Positions 23,466 through 34,660 of a stretch of DNA of 64,000 nucleotides are shown one piece after another. Origin of the DNA: Usnea hakonensis (Eukaryota > Ascomycota > Lecanoromycetes > Lecanorales > Parmeliaceae). The notes below the pieces were generated by a model. That model had not been told where the DNA came from. It searched no databases and was given only the letters and a program-made list of their open reading frames with translations. The stretch lies in the NCBI GenBank assembly GCA_013423325.1, contig BLJB01000242.1, forward strand, positions 1-64,000. Reading direction: 5' to 3'. The position numbers and the translations under genes were made by a program. The number at the start of each line of letters is the position of its first letter. Position 1 is the first letter of the stretch.

Positions 23466-24224
23466 TCAAAATAATCCAGCAACAACTGCGATGATGCACA
23501 CAACGACCAAGCTCGCCGATAGAGCTCCTGCACCCCCCGTGAATGCTGCCATTTTTGCTCCTGGAACTATCCCCGCTGTCGTATTACTCGACGTATTATT
23601 ACTTCCACCATTCTTCGTCGTCGACGAATTGATAGCCACACAGGATGTGAAGTTTTGATTGCCTAGAAACACACCAACAGTCTGCGCATCGGTTAAGTGC
23701 AGCATGTGAAGGATGGCTGTCGCTGTCGATACATTCGTGGCGCAAAAATCGATGGTGAAGTTGAAGGCTGTAGCTGCACCATTGCAGACCGGAGTTGCAG
23801 TCGTACCATCATAATCGGCATAGAAGCTGACGTTGAGGGTTGGAATTGACAGCGGTGCCAGGGTGTGGATCTCTTCGTACGGACCACCGGCTGGCTTTTC
23901 ATAAACCGTAATCGTTTCAACAGCACTTGCGCCACTCGTCTTGTAAAACCTCGCAGTCCCGACCTCGTTATTAGTACCATTCAGAGACACGGTATCGTCA
24001 GGATTGCCCGACCAAGTGAGATTTTTATACGACCCGATTATTGAGAGGACTTTCAAGTACGTATATGGGACCGTGTAGAGTACGGTGTCTGAGCCAGCAG
24101 AGTAGCCATCTACACAGCCATCGGGGAGTCGGCCTGTATGATTGAAGATGGAGAACGGCGAGGAGTTCTGCGCTGCTGTGCCCAGAACTGCAAGAAGGAG
24201 AAAAAGAATTGACGGGGATTGCAT
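23466..24224 (-). CDS. Secreted, probably GPI-anchored surface protein
   Basis: Single exon, 252 residues from ATG at 24224 (MQSPSILFLLLAVLGTAAQ, a textbook signal peptide). Upstream in-frame Met codons would bury the signal peptide and are less likely. The mature part has many NxS/T glycosylation sites (for example NHT, NLT, NGT, NVS, NFT and an Asn/Ser/Thr-rich stretch around 205-225), few cysteines, and ends with a small-residue region (GAKMAAFTGGAG) followed by about 20 hydrophobic residues without a basic cytoplasmic tail. That pattern fits a GPI-attachment signal. Repeated tyrosines and a beta-rich composition suggest a cell-wall or adhesin-like domain, but no family was recognised. A CFEM GPI protein lies 4.4 kb away on the same strand. 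Confidence 0.75.
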   Translation of the reverse strand: MQSPSILFLLLAVLGTAAQNSSPFSIFNHTGRLPDGCVDGYSAGSDTVLYTVPYTYLKVLSIIGSYKNLTWSGNPDDTVSLNGTNNEVGTARFYKTSGASAVETITVYEKPAGGPYEEIHTLAPLSIPTLNVSFYADYDGTTATPVCNGAATAFNFTIDFCATNVSTATAILHMLHLTDAQTVGVFLGNQNFTSCVAINSSTTKNGGSNNTSSNTTAGIVPGAKMAAFTGGAGALSASLVVVCIIAVVAGLF

Positions 24225-25066
24225 TGTCACAGGAGCAAAGCGAGTAGGAGCGAGATGACAGAGCGAAATAACAGAATACCCTTTGTTGATAAAGACAGCT
24301 CTCAATCCAGTCCCAGTATGGTTCAAGCGCACCAGGTATCTCGTAACATCCTTTGGGCCGCAGAGCAGAATACAAGTAATGGCATTTACTAGCGCTCAGC
24401 CTCAGACGTACCTAAGTAGGTATGCACCTTGCTTGCTAGTCTTGCACGTGCCGCTTGCAGTGACAATTGGATTGCCTCTACAAACCATGAATCCGAATAA
24501 GTAGCAGCAAAGAACAAGCAATTCAGGAAGACGCGCGGGCTTATATACCTAATGTAGCGGTCTCGGTTCTTGTTTGGGCCTGTCTTGAGTCTTGACCGTG
24601 GGTCATCTATGAGCTTGAGTGCAAGCGCGCCTCTCGGGGATAGTACATACTACGTACTTCACATACAGGAACCAGATGCAGATGCTTAAAGTAGCAAGTG
24701 GAAGGTGCAAAAAAAAATCACCGAGGCAAAACCAAGATCTCGCTTAGATAAAGTACTTTCTCGTAGATAGTGCCCGTTCGTTGTGCGGGGTCACCAAGTT
24801 GTCAACCCATTCAAGGCCAGCAAATTCTTGTCTTAGTTCAATCGTCCTATTCAACTAAAAGATGATATATCGCAGAGATCAAGTCGGGAAATGCGTCGGC
24901 TTACTCTGCCTTTACTCTACTTTCACTCGTAGTGAGATCGACCAATGACGCAAAGGCTTGCTGACATGGATCAACACTATGGATCGAACGGAATACATAA
25001 ACCGCACTCCCGTGTTGGGGTCCTCCCAAGCTGGAAGCAGGCAGACATCTTGTCACAAGCATCAAG
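24225..25066. other. Divergent intergenic stretch (GPI protein and esterase promoters)
   Basis: No gene seen. It separates the minus-strand surface protein from the plus-strand esterase, so it should hold both promoters. Confidence 0.5.
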
Positions 25067-26849
25067 ATGGTGGGAAAAGGCTTCAAATATGCTGTTGCTG
25101 GCGTTACGCTGTCCTCTGGATTCGCTCTGTCCCACAATTCATCGGCATTGCCAATTGTCGATCTTGGCTACGAGCTTCACCAAGCTTCCTTTTTCAACGT
25201 TCGTCCATGGCCTCAACTCTACCATTAGTATTGGCTAATCTATACAGTCTACTGGAGGTTTCTATAACTTCTCGAACATTAGGTATGCTCAGCCTCCCGT
25301 AGGCGAGTTGCGATTCCGCGCTCCAGTCCCTCCTCAAGGCAGGAATACTACAATTGATAACGGCAGTGTGGGAAAGATATGCCCACAGGCAAGTCCTGCA
25401 TGGGAGCTAGTTGCTTCTGTGTTTGATCCAGATTATCTAGAGGGAAAGTCTTTCAATGTATCAGCAACTGAGGCAAGTCCAGCTAGCGGAAAAGGTTCTC
25501 CCTCTCTCGATCCTCGAACGACGGAAGACTGTCTCTTTCTGGATGTGATCGTACCTCAGTATATTTTGAGATCAGGTTCAAAGCGCACGAACCTCACATC
25601 CGGCGCCCCAGTCCTGGTGTGGATCTACGGTGGCGGGTATACCGCAGGGGAGAAGAGCGCCTACAACCCCGCAGGTCTCATCCACGCGAGCCAAGTCAAT
25701 AATAGTCAAGGCATAATATTCGTCTCTCTGAATTACCGTCTGGGGGCTTTTGGCTGGCTGGCAGGGCCCTCTCTTCAAAGCGATGGGATAGCGAACGCTG
25801 GCTTGTACGATCAGCGACTTGCTCTTCAATGGGTCCAAGAAAACATTCATACATTCGGCGGTGACCCAGACCGAGTCACAGTGATTGGCGAGTCTGCTGG
25901 GGGCGGCTCTATCATGCACCAAATTACGGCGTTCGGTGGCCGACCTGCGCCATTCCAACAAGCAATTATTCAGAGCCCTGGATTTCAAAACATTGTCAGT
26001 AATTTTCAGCAGGAGACCACCTTTGATGCCTTCCTCTCTTTACTCAACGTTAGTTCGATCGAGGCAGCCAGGCAACTCCCGTCAAGTGCCTTGATAAAGG
26101 CCAACATAATTCAGGTCGCGAATTCATCCTACGGAGACTTCACATTCGGGCCTGTCGTAGATGGCTTGTTCGCTCCAGCGATCCCAGGGAAATTGCTTCT
26201 TCAGGGCTCATATGACCACAGTCTCACTCTTATGCTAGGGCACAATGCCGATGAGGGTCTTGTGTTCACTAATCCTGCGATATCGAACGACAAGACCTTC
26301 GATGATTATCTATTGAGCGCTTTCCCTACTATAAACCCAAGCGTTGCGAGCTATGTTGAGGACGTGCTTTATCCACCATCCCTACCCGGCATACTGGGCA
26401 CTACTGGCTACTCCGACGAGACCGGCCGAGTCGTTTTGAGTATATCAGAGTCAACGTTCACGTAAGTGAGAAGGACTAGCTTGAAGACGTCCAAGGCTGA
26501 TAGATCAAGTTGCAATACCTTTTATCTCGATAAGGCATTCAGCAATCAGACATACGCATATCAATTCAGCGTACCTCCCGCCCTTCATGGGGATGATGTG
26601 CCTTACACATTCTTCAACGGGCCAAGCAGCTCTGTCATCAGCGACCCTATTGCTGTAGCCCTTCAAGAGTACATTACTAGCTTTGCTCTCAATGGCCATC
26701 CTGCTTCTCAGGGATCATCTCTCCCAATGTTTCCTATCTATAGCAATGCGACAAATATCATCGATTTGAATGCCACTAGTATCACCGAGATTTTGGATCC
26801 CGTAGCGAATTTCAGGTGCGACTGGTGGCAGAATGAGTTGTATATTTGA
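25067..26849 (+). CDS. Secreted type-B carboxylesterase/lipase
   Basis: Three exons: 25067-25198, 25248-26461 and 26510-26849 (introns 49 and 48 bp), about 561 residues. The first exon gives a signal-peptide-like start (MVGKGFKYAVAGVTLSSGFA). Alpha/beta-hydrolase hallmarks: NIRYAQPPVGELRFRAPV, EDCLFLDV, the oxyanion-hole motif YGGGYTAG, the nucleophile elbow IGESAGGGS, the acid region GHNADEGLVF and the catalytic His in PALHGDDVPYTF. It should cleave carboxylic esters outside the cell; the substrate cannot be told from sequence. Several N-glycosylation sites agree with secretion. The splice at 26461/26510 restores TCNTFYLDKAF, a conserved feature of fungal relatives. It begins a small accessory block with two broken genes and a CFEM protein. 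Confidence 0.9.
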
Positions 26850-27061
26850 GTATCTGCGTACGTATCAATCAAGTGGAAGTGATGCTGTGGGTGATTGAAT
26901 ATACACATAGAAAAACTTTCGGACGGGTTACACGCCGCCTATATAGGTACATATCATATTCCTGTTCGGCACATGAGAATTTTCAAACTTTTCCAAAAAT
27001 GCTCACGTTGCCAAGTGCACCTCATTCAACGGAAATTGCAATCAGCAGCGACTAAAACCCT

Positions 27062-27400
27062 TTAGGCAGCGCGGTACAGTCCTCCCTTCTCTTCCATAAC
27101 ATTTGGAAAGATGATCAGCACCATCTCGGCATGCATGAATCCATGTTCCTCGACTGTTGAAATCTCGCGCGTGGTAGCTGTAGACCCCAACTCGACTGCC
27201 TATATACACATATTTGTTACTGCCAAAGACGTCCGAGGATGTCGCACCAGTCTTGCGGACTGATTTGAACCCCTTCCGGACATTGACGGCGAATAGCCTG
27301 GCACCGCATCGCTCAAACTTTCTCTGAGTAGTAAATGGCAGATTTCTGCGGGAATTTGGCTCAGATTGATGGCGATCTCTTTGGTCCATGTGTCTCTTCA
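27062..27400 (-). pseudogene. Broken gene of unknown family
   Basis: The minus strand shows protein-like blocks in different frames: WTKEIAINLSQIPAEICHLL (about 27395 down to 27290), then VNVRKGFKSVRKTG to SSDVFG, then after a probable 43-bp intron (27178-27220) TTREISTVEEHGFMHAEMV and a tail ending at the stop at 27062. The first two blocks join only if one base is missing near 27283-27292, so a frameshift is likely. No start codon or upstream exon was found with confidence; a pyrimidine-rich repeat (CTCTCT, about 27417-27450) sits just upstream. The family is not recognised. It could also be a functional gene with an intron I have misplaced. Confidence 0.4.
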
Positions 27401-27796
27401 ACGTGTGAGGCCAATTGAGAGAGAGAGAGCGAGGGAGAAAGAGAGAGCTGGGGAGATGGGAACGGGACTTGGCTGATGCTTGGACTGACCGGGAAAAGTG
27501 CGTAGGATTGCAACATCAAGACGTCCTTACGAGGTGAACGGATAACAGAAAGGTCCATGAATAAAAATGGTAGCACGAAATGTACTCCATGCTCGGTCTG
27601 ACAGATGTTGAGATGAGCGAAATTGCTCTGAAACTGCCCGAGAATTCAGTAGACATACGCACGGTTTACCCAAGGGAAGGGAAGAGCAATTGCCCTCCTC
27701 CAGAACCACTCAAGAAGGCGATAAAGCTTGAGACCGTCCAAATGCTCGCAACACAGAGCCCAGACAGATCCAAAATCACGCCATAGCCACACGCCC

Positions 27797-28271
27797 TCAA
27801 GGCTTCCCAACATTTCCCTTTGCCATTTCCTGCTCCCAATTCTGCCCATCCCTCGGGGTCACATTGACACTCCTCACAGTACCCTTCTCCAGACATCTAT
27901 AATTGATATTGTAGCCCTCGGGATAGCTCCGCGGGACTGTCAAGGGCGAGATGCCGCACGATTTGCAAAACATGTGCTGCGCGGTGCCCGTTCCGACAGA
28001 GATTCTCACGGCCCTCGAGGGATGTGAGGGCAGACTTTTCGATGACGAAGCCTTGGAAACCTGGAGGATGCAAAGGCGAGGAACATTACTGACCGTACTC
28101 TAAAAAGTGTTTTTTACGAAGTGTGGTGAGACGCCTGGTTTTTTATTTTTTACCTTTCATGGCGCAAATAGAACAGTTGCATTCGCTGAGCTCGAGGTGT
28201 GGAGAGTGATGGATTCCAAAGGTTACTTTTTTACAGTGGCAACTGCCTTTGTGCTGTACTGCTGTATTCAT
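27797..28271 (-). pseudogene. GFA/CENP-V domain zinc protein, apparently frameshifted
   Basis: Exon 1 (28154-28271) encodes MNTAVQHKGSCHCKKVTF and SECNCSICAMKG, the CHC and CNCSIC zinc-ligand motifs of the GFA (glutathione-dependent formaldehyde-activating enzyme-like) fold. After a 93-bp intron, exon 2 continues FQGFVIEKSALTSLEGREN. It then changes frame near 27990-28005 before GTGTAQHMFCKSCGISPL, RSYPEGYNINYRCLE and RSVNVTPRDGQNWEQEM. Normally about five residues and no frame change link these blocks, so a small deletion of about 11 bases (or a sequencing error) seems to have broken it. No splice pair repairs it without losing the FCKSCG ligands. Members bind zinc; glutathione or formaldehyde chemistry is proven for only a few. 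Most residues are otherwise well kept, suggesting recent loss. Confidence 0.7.
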
Positions 28272-28608
28272 GATTTATTGCTCTTTCGGTCGATTCCTTT
28301 TCTCAGAATAACAGACGAGGAGAGCTTTTTCTTTTCAGGTGAGGCAGTCCGTTAGGATTACAGATGAGTATTAGCGATAAATTTCTGTGAGAGCAAATAG
28401 GCGTGACGCCCGGTCACACTAAATACGCCCCATCAGGCGGAAGCCCAGGCACTATGTTGGTGTCTTGAAAGGCTTTCTCGCCGAGTTCGCCTCCTAGTGA
28501 TATCTAAGAAAACAGCGCTCAAGATCAATATTAATCTAATCAGCCCCATGCAACGCGCACATGTCGACCTCCTCGGCCACGTTGGATTACCAGGTTAATT
28601 TTTCGCGC
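28272..28608. other. Short intergenic stretch
   Basis: No gene seen between the GFA relic and the CFEM gene, both on the minus strand. It should contain the GFA promoter and the CFEM 3' UTR. Confidence 0.5.
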
Positions 28609-29233
28609 TCATAGTATGACCAATGTTCCACCAAACAAGAGACCCGCTAGCACCAAGGCTCCGCATCCATTAGCAACCCCAGAGCCACCAGTGAAAGGCG
28701 CTGGAGTACCCATGAAGGTGCCGTTACGCGACCTAGTGCTGTTGCGTATCATTGTACCGTTACTCGTTGGCATCACAATACCAACACTCGCAGTTGTGGA
28801 GGAATTGGTCGCATTGTTGAGTCCATAGCTCCCGAGCTGGGAGCAAGGATTTGGAACGTATGGATCGGTGACTAGAATTGCTGCTATTAGCAATCTTTCT
28901 CCAGGAGGTGATAGCAGGCGCAGAAAAGGATTCAATCACCGTTTTGCTGACTGGCGGTGCAATTCTTGGTCGCGCACTTCTCCATTACTGGAGCATAGAC
29001 AGGGTACTCGCATGCGCATGTGCGATTGACAGCGGGGCAGGTGCTTTCGTTGGAGGCTTGAAGGTTGCAGTTCTGCTTTGATTGGTTAGCCGCGATTTTC
29101 TGGAGTCTTCGATAAAAACCACAGAGCATAGCTGGCTTACGGCGCAATGAGGAAGCGTGGAGGAAAGGTTCTGCTGCGCTCGGATCATAGAGAGGTGTAC
29201 ACCGGCCAGGAGTACGAAGAAGAGAAAATGCAT
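28609..29233 (-). CDS. CFEM-domain GPI-anchored secreted protein
   Basis: Three exons: 29141-29233, 28940-29099 and 28609-28871 (introns 41 and 68 bp), about 171 residues. Signal peptide MHFLFFVLLAGVHLSMIRA. The CFEM domain spans about 27-94 with eight cysteines (30, 42, 52, 59, 61, 73, 78, 94): PHC, QNC, STC, the CAC pair, EKC, KNC and PNPC. The last spacing of 15 residues appears only after splicing, which supports the model. Two oddities: the C1-C2 gap is 11 rather than the usual 3, and the Asp that normally precedes the CxC pair (a haem-iron ligand in Csa2-type proteins) is replaced by Asn. A Ser/Thr/Asn-rich stalk and a hydrophobic tail (GALVLAGLLFGGTLVIL) indicate GPI anchoring. Family roles include haem/iron capture, wall structure and host interaction; the role here is open. 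Confidence 0.82.
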
Positions 29234-29909
29234 TCTCTTGGATGGTTTGCAATGGCCGTCGAGATGCACTGATATTGGATGACTCTTGGACGAGTCTCGA
29301 ACGACAGCTGTAGCACTGCACGCGCTAGTGACGAAGAGTATGATTTTATGCGATGTCGGATGACAAAATGACTCGTTCGCCTTAAGCTTTCTGTTAAGAA
29401 TGCATGTTGTTAATATTCCATGCGTAGTCGCGTACGACGCATGATGTTTTGGCATGAGCGCTTAAAGGAGTAATACGACTTTGGCGACAGGTAATAGACC
29501 GGAGAACGACAAAAGAGGAAACGAGCTAAGAATGGTCACAGCTGCCTTTTTGCAACAGATATTGATCACACGGCAAAAGCGATGCGCGGATTGCGTTCGC
29601 AGACAGACGTGTTTTCGAGAAGGTGACGATGCCAAATTGCCCATCCAGAAAACGATCAATTCTAACAGCTGAGTAGCTTTTGCGTAATGGTATTGTCACC
29701 TCCGGCAGTAAGAAATACCAGAATGAGATACCAGACTTGTCCTCGTATGCGTAAAGGGAAAGCCACGTCTGTAGTCGTACACGGCGAGTCTATACAGGAT
29801 AAAGTAGCACCGCGATATCATATCGTGTCACCTATTGAATCATTTGGAACACCTTTCCACTACATGGGTGGTCATGCAGAGTCTTGAGCGACCTCACGGG
29901 CAAGATGTT
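29234..29909. other. Intergenic stretch
   Basis: No gene seen. It should hold the CFEM promoter on one side and the 3' end of the VanZ-like gene on the other. Confidence 0.5.
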
Positions 29910-30511
29910 TCATTTGGACCCGCCTATACCCTCCTCCCCTCCACTGCTGGGCGTTAGCCTTCCTTCACCATCAGGACTACTCTCTCTTGCATCCTCCACC
30001 ACTACCCCAATTTCTTGTCCTCCCAACTCTAGATCCTCGCCTTCACCGTCTTGCGGAACGGTAGAGTACCCCTTCGCTCTCCTCCTTCGATCAAGCATTC
30101 GTTTATGATACATCGTGCACAATCCTAGCGCCAAGAGAGACCCAACGACATTGGCTGCGATGTCGAGAGGATCGAACTGTAGACCATTTGGAAGCAAGGT
30201 TTGTAGCGCCTCGGACCCCAGTCCCAGTCCAAATGTTACGACAGCAAGGGTGAAGTTGAGAACCCTGCGCCTAGTCGCATCGAGGATCCAATAGAAGGTG
30301 ATAGTCAGGATGAAAAAGGTGAGAAAATGGAGTATTTTATCATTGACTTGAGGAATCTGGGTGGAACCAAGCCCTAAATATGCAGCGCCGAGCAGGACAA
30401 GAACAAATGCGCCTGGCCTAGAGTGTCAGGTACTGACTAGTACACAGAGCTGGAGGAGGGTTTCGAAATCCTTTACTTACTGGCGAAAGGTATTCGAATG
30501 CGCATCGTCAT
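29910..30511 (-). CDS. VanZ-like integral membrane protein
   Basis: Two exons: 30481-30511 and 29910-30412, with a 68-bp intron; about 177 residues. The first exon is only 31 bases and encodes MTMRIRIPFA. Recognised from the family pattern IPQVNDKILHFLTFF (the D/H-containing core), then YWILD, GLGSEALQ.LLPNG, FDPLDIAANVVGS and CTMYHKRML. It has about four hydrophobic helices, then an acidic, Ser/Gly-rich cytosolic tail of about 60 residues. VanZ was named for teicoplanin resistance in bacteria; fungal members are common and uncharacterised, so no activity is assigned. Divergent from SPT7, sharing about 0.4 kb upstream. Confidence 0.83.
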
Positions 30512-30886
30512 TGAAAAGAAGTGCCAGCAAATTAAGACTCACCGATATTGATTTGACATGAAGAGGAATCTTATCAAGTGAGTATTTATGTTTCACTCAA
30601 TCTCAGAGGAGTATGCGATAAACCGTATGTGTTTGCGGAAGAGTAGCACGCTGGCAGACTGCCCCAAGGCTTCATTCACGGCCCGAGGATCTAATCCTAA
30701 TGCAGACTAGCCCCTACTGCCCTTCGGCAGTGGACTATGGTGGCAGCCAACGTCAGTTTAAAGTGAACCAGCAGACATATTACTGACAACTTCAGTCATC
30801 AAGCGGCCATCTCAACCCATCTGAAATCACTTCAAACTCGGTCGGACAAGTCAGTGAGATGCCGGCTTTCGGCTACTGTCAATTTT

Positions 30887-33800
30887 ATGCAATCATTTGA
30901 CCCAAGGCACGTTGGAGTCACCACCCAAGTTGCTCCGCCAGTAACCCCTGCCCTGGGCGTGCTGGAGGGGTATGATGCAGAAAAATCATACCCACTCCAC
31001 ACCCACTCCCCTCTATAGCGGCAGACGTGACACATTACATATCAATGGTTACCATGGATTGCCTCGACGCTCTGTCACACCCAATGGGCGTCCCATACCC
31101 ACAAATGCAGTGCGCCTTATGAACAGTATAGAAGGGGATCTAGGCGCAGAAGAAAACCCAAGACTGTCGGTCTTTCGTGACCTGTATGCCAGGAGCGAGG
31201 CTCGAATAAGTACTCTGTTTGGAGAGAATGTGGCAAACAAAGTTGGCGACACCAGGCAAGCAGAGGATCAGGACCTTCATATCAATGATGATCCTTTTGA
31301 AGATGCGTCGGTTCCCCCAACGGCGCCTTCCAAAAAACCCACAAGGAAGATCGACGAGGATGACTACGACGAGTCGGAGGATGAAGAAGATGACGAACCT
31401 GGCGATGATTCCCCACTGAAACCTAAAAGTACTGGGCCCCTTGTTAATTTGGCACCTTCGTCCTCTGCTATGATTCGTGGCCTATCATCAAGCTCGACTC
31501 CCGTTAGTGCCAAAGGTGCTTCATCTTCTGTGGCAGTGAAGACAACGGAGGAGGCGCGAAGAAGGCTTGAAGAAGACAAAAAGGCCGCGGAAGATGCGGC
31601 GAAAAAAAGTTTCAATACAATGTTCTACACACTGGAAAATGACAGGGATGCCATGGTGGAGCAGAAGAAACTTGAGGAGTCTGAGCGCCAGGTCGACATC
31701 GAGATGGGTGGCGCTGGCGCTGCTATCAATCCGCTCAATGGGCTTGGTAGCAACACACAGCAAGGGACATTAAGCCAGACAAACTTAGGCGCATCAAGTC
31801 TGACATTGAAAAACTTGATCTGGATGATCGATACCCACAGACCCAAGGTCACCGCGACGGACCCTGAGCTTAGAGCTCTCATGTCCGAAGTGAGGAAGAA
31901 TAGGAGCAAATGGGCAAGCGAAGAAAAAGTTGGCCAGGAAGAGCTTTATGAAGCGGCCGAGAAGGTGCTTAATGAGTTAAGGGGGATGACCGAGCACTCA
32001 GGTCCCTTTCTTACAAAGGTCAACAAAAAGGAGGCGCCTGATTATGGCAATGGTGAGTCCAGAAAGTTTAGCCTGTTTTCAAACAAGCTAATTTCTCGAC
32101 ACAGTCGTCAAACATCCAATGGACCTAGGGACCATGACGAAGAAGCTCAAAACTCTGGCGTATAGATCAAAGCAGGACTTTGTCGAGGACCTTAATCTGA
32201 TCTGGCAGAATTGCCTGAAATACAATGCTAACCCGGAGCACTTTCTCCGCAAAAAGGCTTTGTTCATGCGTAAAGAGACGGAAAAGCTCGTCCCCCTCAT
32301 CCCTAACATTACCATCAGAGACAGAGCAGATGTAGAAGCAGAGGAGCGTCGACAGCAGAATGGCGATATCAATATGGATGGTGATGAAGACAGTGATGAT
32401 GAGCCGATAATATCTTCGAGAGGACGGAAAGCGCCAGGTAAAAAGGCGAAGAAAGGAACGACGGCGCGGAAGGCGCCAGCCGGTGTACCTGAAGGCTCAC
32501 CTGCCGCGGAAGCCAAATCGAGCTCGAATCATCTAGCACCAAATGGATTGGGTAGTAACCTGAAGTTCGAGCACCTGAGAGCCGACTCTGAAAGTGTGAT
32601 GGATGGAAGTCAGAAAGACCTTTCGACTCCCCCCCCTGGTACGATCACTCCTGCAGGCGCCAATGGCATTCCCGGGCACGGGACCCAGTCTGATGCCATG
32701 GATATTGATGCTGACTCTTCGGTAAATGGCATCGTTCCGTCCATTGATGGTCCGAGCGAGGAACCTGAGAACGACGATTTGGAGTACAAAACCTGGAAAC
32801 AAGTAACGAAAAAAGACCGCGCCCAGGTCACTGCACAACGGCACAGGCTTTTTTTAGGAGACCGTCTCAATCCCGATGAACCCGCGCTTCGTCGAACGAA
32901 GTTGGGAATGAGGAGATGGCTAAGGAACCAAAAGCAAGCGGTCAGTGCCGGCGCATTGGGTAAAAGCGCGGATGAAGAAGTCGATGTCAGGGGCAACGAA
33001 GATTCTCAACCGAGTGGAGAGACTCTTGCAGAGGGCATGGAAGGTGAAGAGGAGATGGTTCTACCCGACTACTATGACACCTTAGCCGCTATCCCTGATC
33101 TCACTAATCGATTACAATGGCTCGAAGACTCTGACGGAAACGTACAGGATCCGTCAGCAGAATTTCTACGTATTCTACCACAAGGACTATTTACATCCCC
33201 AGAAAGCAGTTTGACCCGAAAAATCGAAAAGAATTTGCGTCAGATACAAGAAACGCGAAAGGTTACATCGAAAATTGGGATTGTGAAGCAGATGCAGCTG
33301 CAGTCACAGGTATGAATGGAGATTAGCTGAAGCTCTCAGCTCTCGTGTTAACATTAGTGCAGATGTATCAAGGCCAATTTCAAAAACATGAGCCTGCTCC
33401 CTTTGCCGAGCAAGACATTGAGCCCACCGTAACATCTGAGGAAGGTTCTCCCATGGCACCCTTGGTGGCTCGGGCCTCGCTGCAACGGTCTACAGCTAAA
33501 CTCTTGGTCCACGCTGGTTTCGAGGAGTATCAACCAGCAGCACTGGATGCTATCACCGAGATGGCGGGCGACTACTTCAAGAAACTCGCCCGCACGTTGA
33601 ACGAGTATTCACAAGCGCCACAGGTAGCGATTCCAGCGCCTAATTCAGAAAGAGGCAGAGTCACTTTCAAAGCAAGATTTACGACTGAAGAAATCATCTT
33701 GCACACCCTCCAGGAAAATGGCGCCGACCTTGATGCTCTTGACAGCTATGTGACAGAAGAAGTCGATCGGGCCGGCAGCAAGCTTGCCGTTACCCATGAC

Positions 33801-34660
33801 CGAATGAAGGCTCATCTCGCAGAAAGTCTCCGTCCTGCACTTACCGACGCTGGCCCTGATGGCGTCAATGCTTTCAACGACAACAGCGAGCAATTTGTGG
33901 GCGGTGACTTCGCCGAGGAACTCGGTGAAGACTTCTTCGGTTTCAAGGACTTAGGCCTCGATAAAGAATTCAATATGGCCAGCTTGAGCGTACCTCTGCA
34001 TCTTTTGCAGAATCGTATGCGCAGTGCCAACCAAGCCCAAAATCCAAGGTATTTCTCTAACATCCTCCCATCCTGTATATCGATACTTACATCTTCAGCG
34101 CTCTCTCCTCCACCCCTCTCTCCGATCTCCCACCACCACCACCGCTTACAGCCATCACCGTCAACAACATCAAGAACGAAATCGGTTTGGTGCGAGAATT
34201 CTTCCTTGCCAAACTCCATCTCAATAACGACGAGCCCCTTGTCGAAGACGACGACTTACCTCAGAAGCAACGTTTCCCCAAACCGAGGTTACCGCCGACG
34301 GGGAAGATCACGAGCCCGCGCAAAAGACCGCTTAAGGAGCAAGGCCCCGGGAAGGGTCATCCGAGGAAGAAGATGAAGGCAGGCGATGGCGAAGCCAAAG
34401 AAACGGGGAAGGAGAACGAAGCCAAAGAAATGGGGAAGGAGAATTTTGCAGAAAAAGAAAACGGAAAAGACGGCGAGAAGGACAAAAAAGACGACGTGCA
34501 AACCCCTGCGAAAAAGCCCACCGCTAATGTCGGTGTGATTAATGGTAATAATGCTGCTGTTGAGTCTGGCGGGGACGTGACGATGGGTACGCCAACGCCC
34601 AAGGGAAAGGGGAAGAGCGAAGGAGGTATGATCTCGCCAGAGAGCTTGGAAGCGACCTGA
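30887..34660 (+). CDS. SPT7: SAGA complex bromodomain subunit Spt7
   Basis: Exons 30887-30969, 31019-32052, 32105-33309, 33363-34048 and 34099-34660 (introns 49-53 bp), about 1189 residues. Spt7 is a core scaffold of the SAGA histone acetyltransferase/coactivator complex. Seen: ENPRLSVFRDLYARSEARI near the N-terminus; acidic stretch; bromodomain (about 345-445) with VVKHPMDLGTMTKKL rebuilt across a splice and the acetyl-lysine-contacting Asn in CLKYNANPEHF; LEYKTWKQVTKKDRAQV; histone fold (about 808-855, LQRSTAKLLVHAGFEEYQPA), which pairs with a TAF-like partner; a C-terminal EEIILHTLQENGADLDALDS block; and a Lys/Glu-rich tail. The first exon is uncertain: the plain frame also opens at 30972, and another spliced start at 30737 (MVAAN) is possible. 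Everything from 31019 on is secure. Confidence 0.9.
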
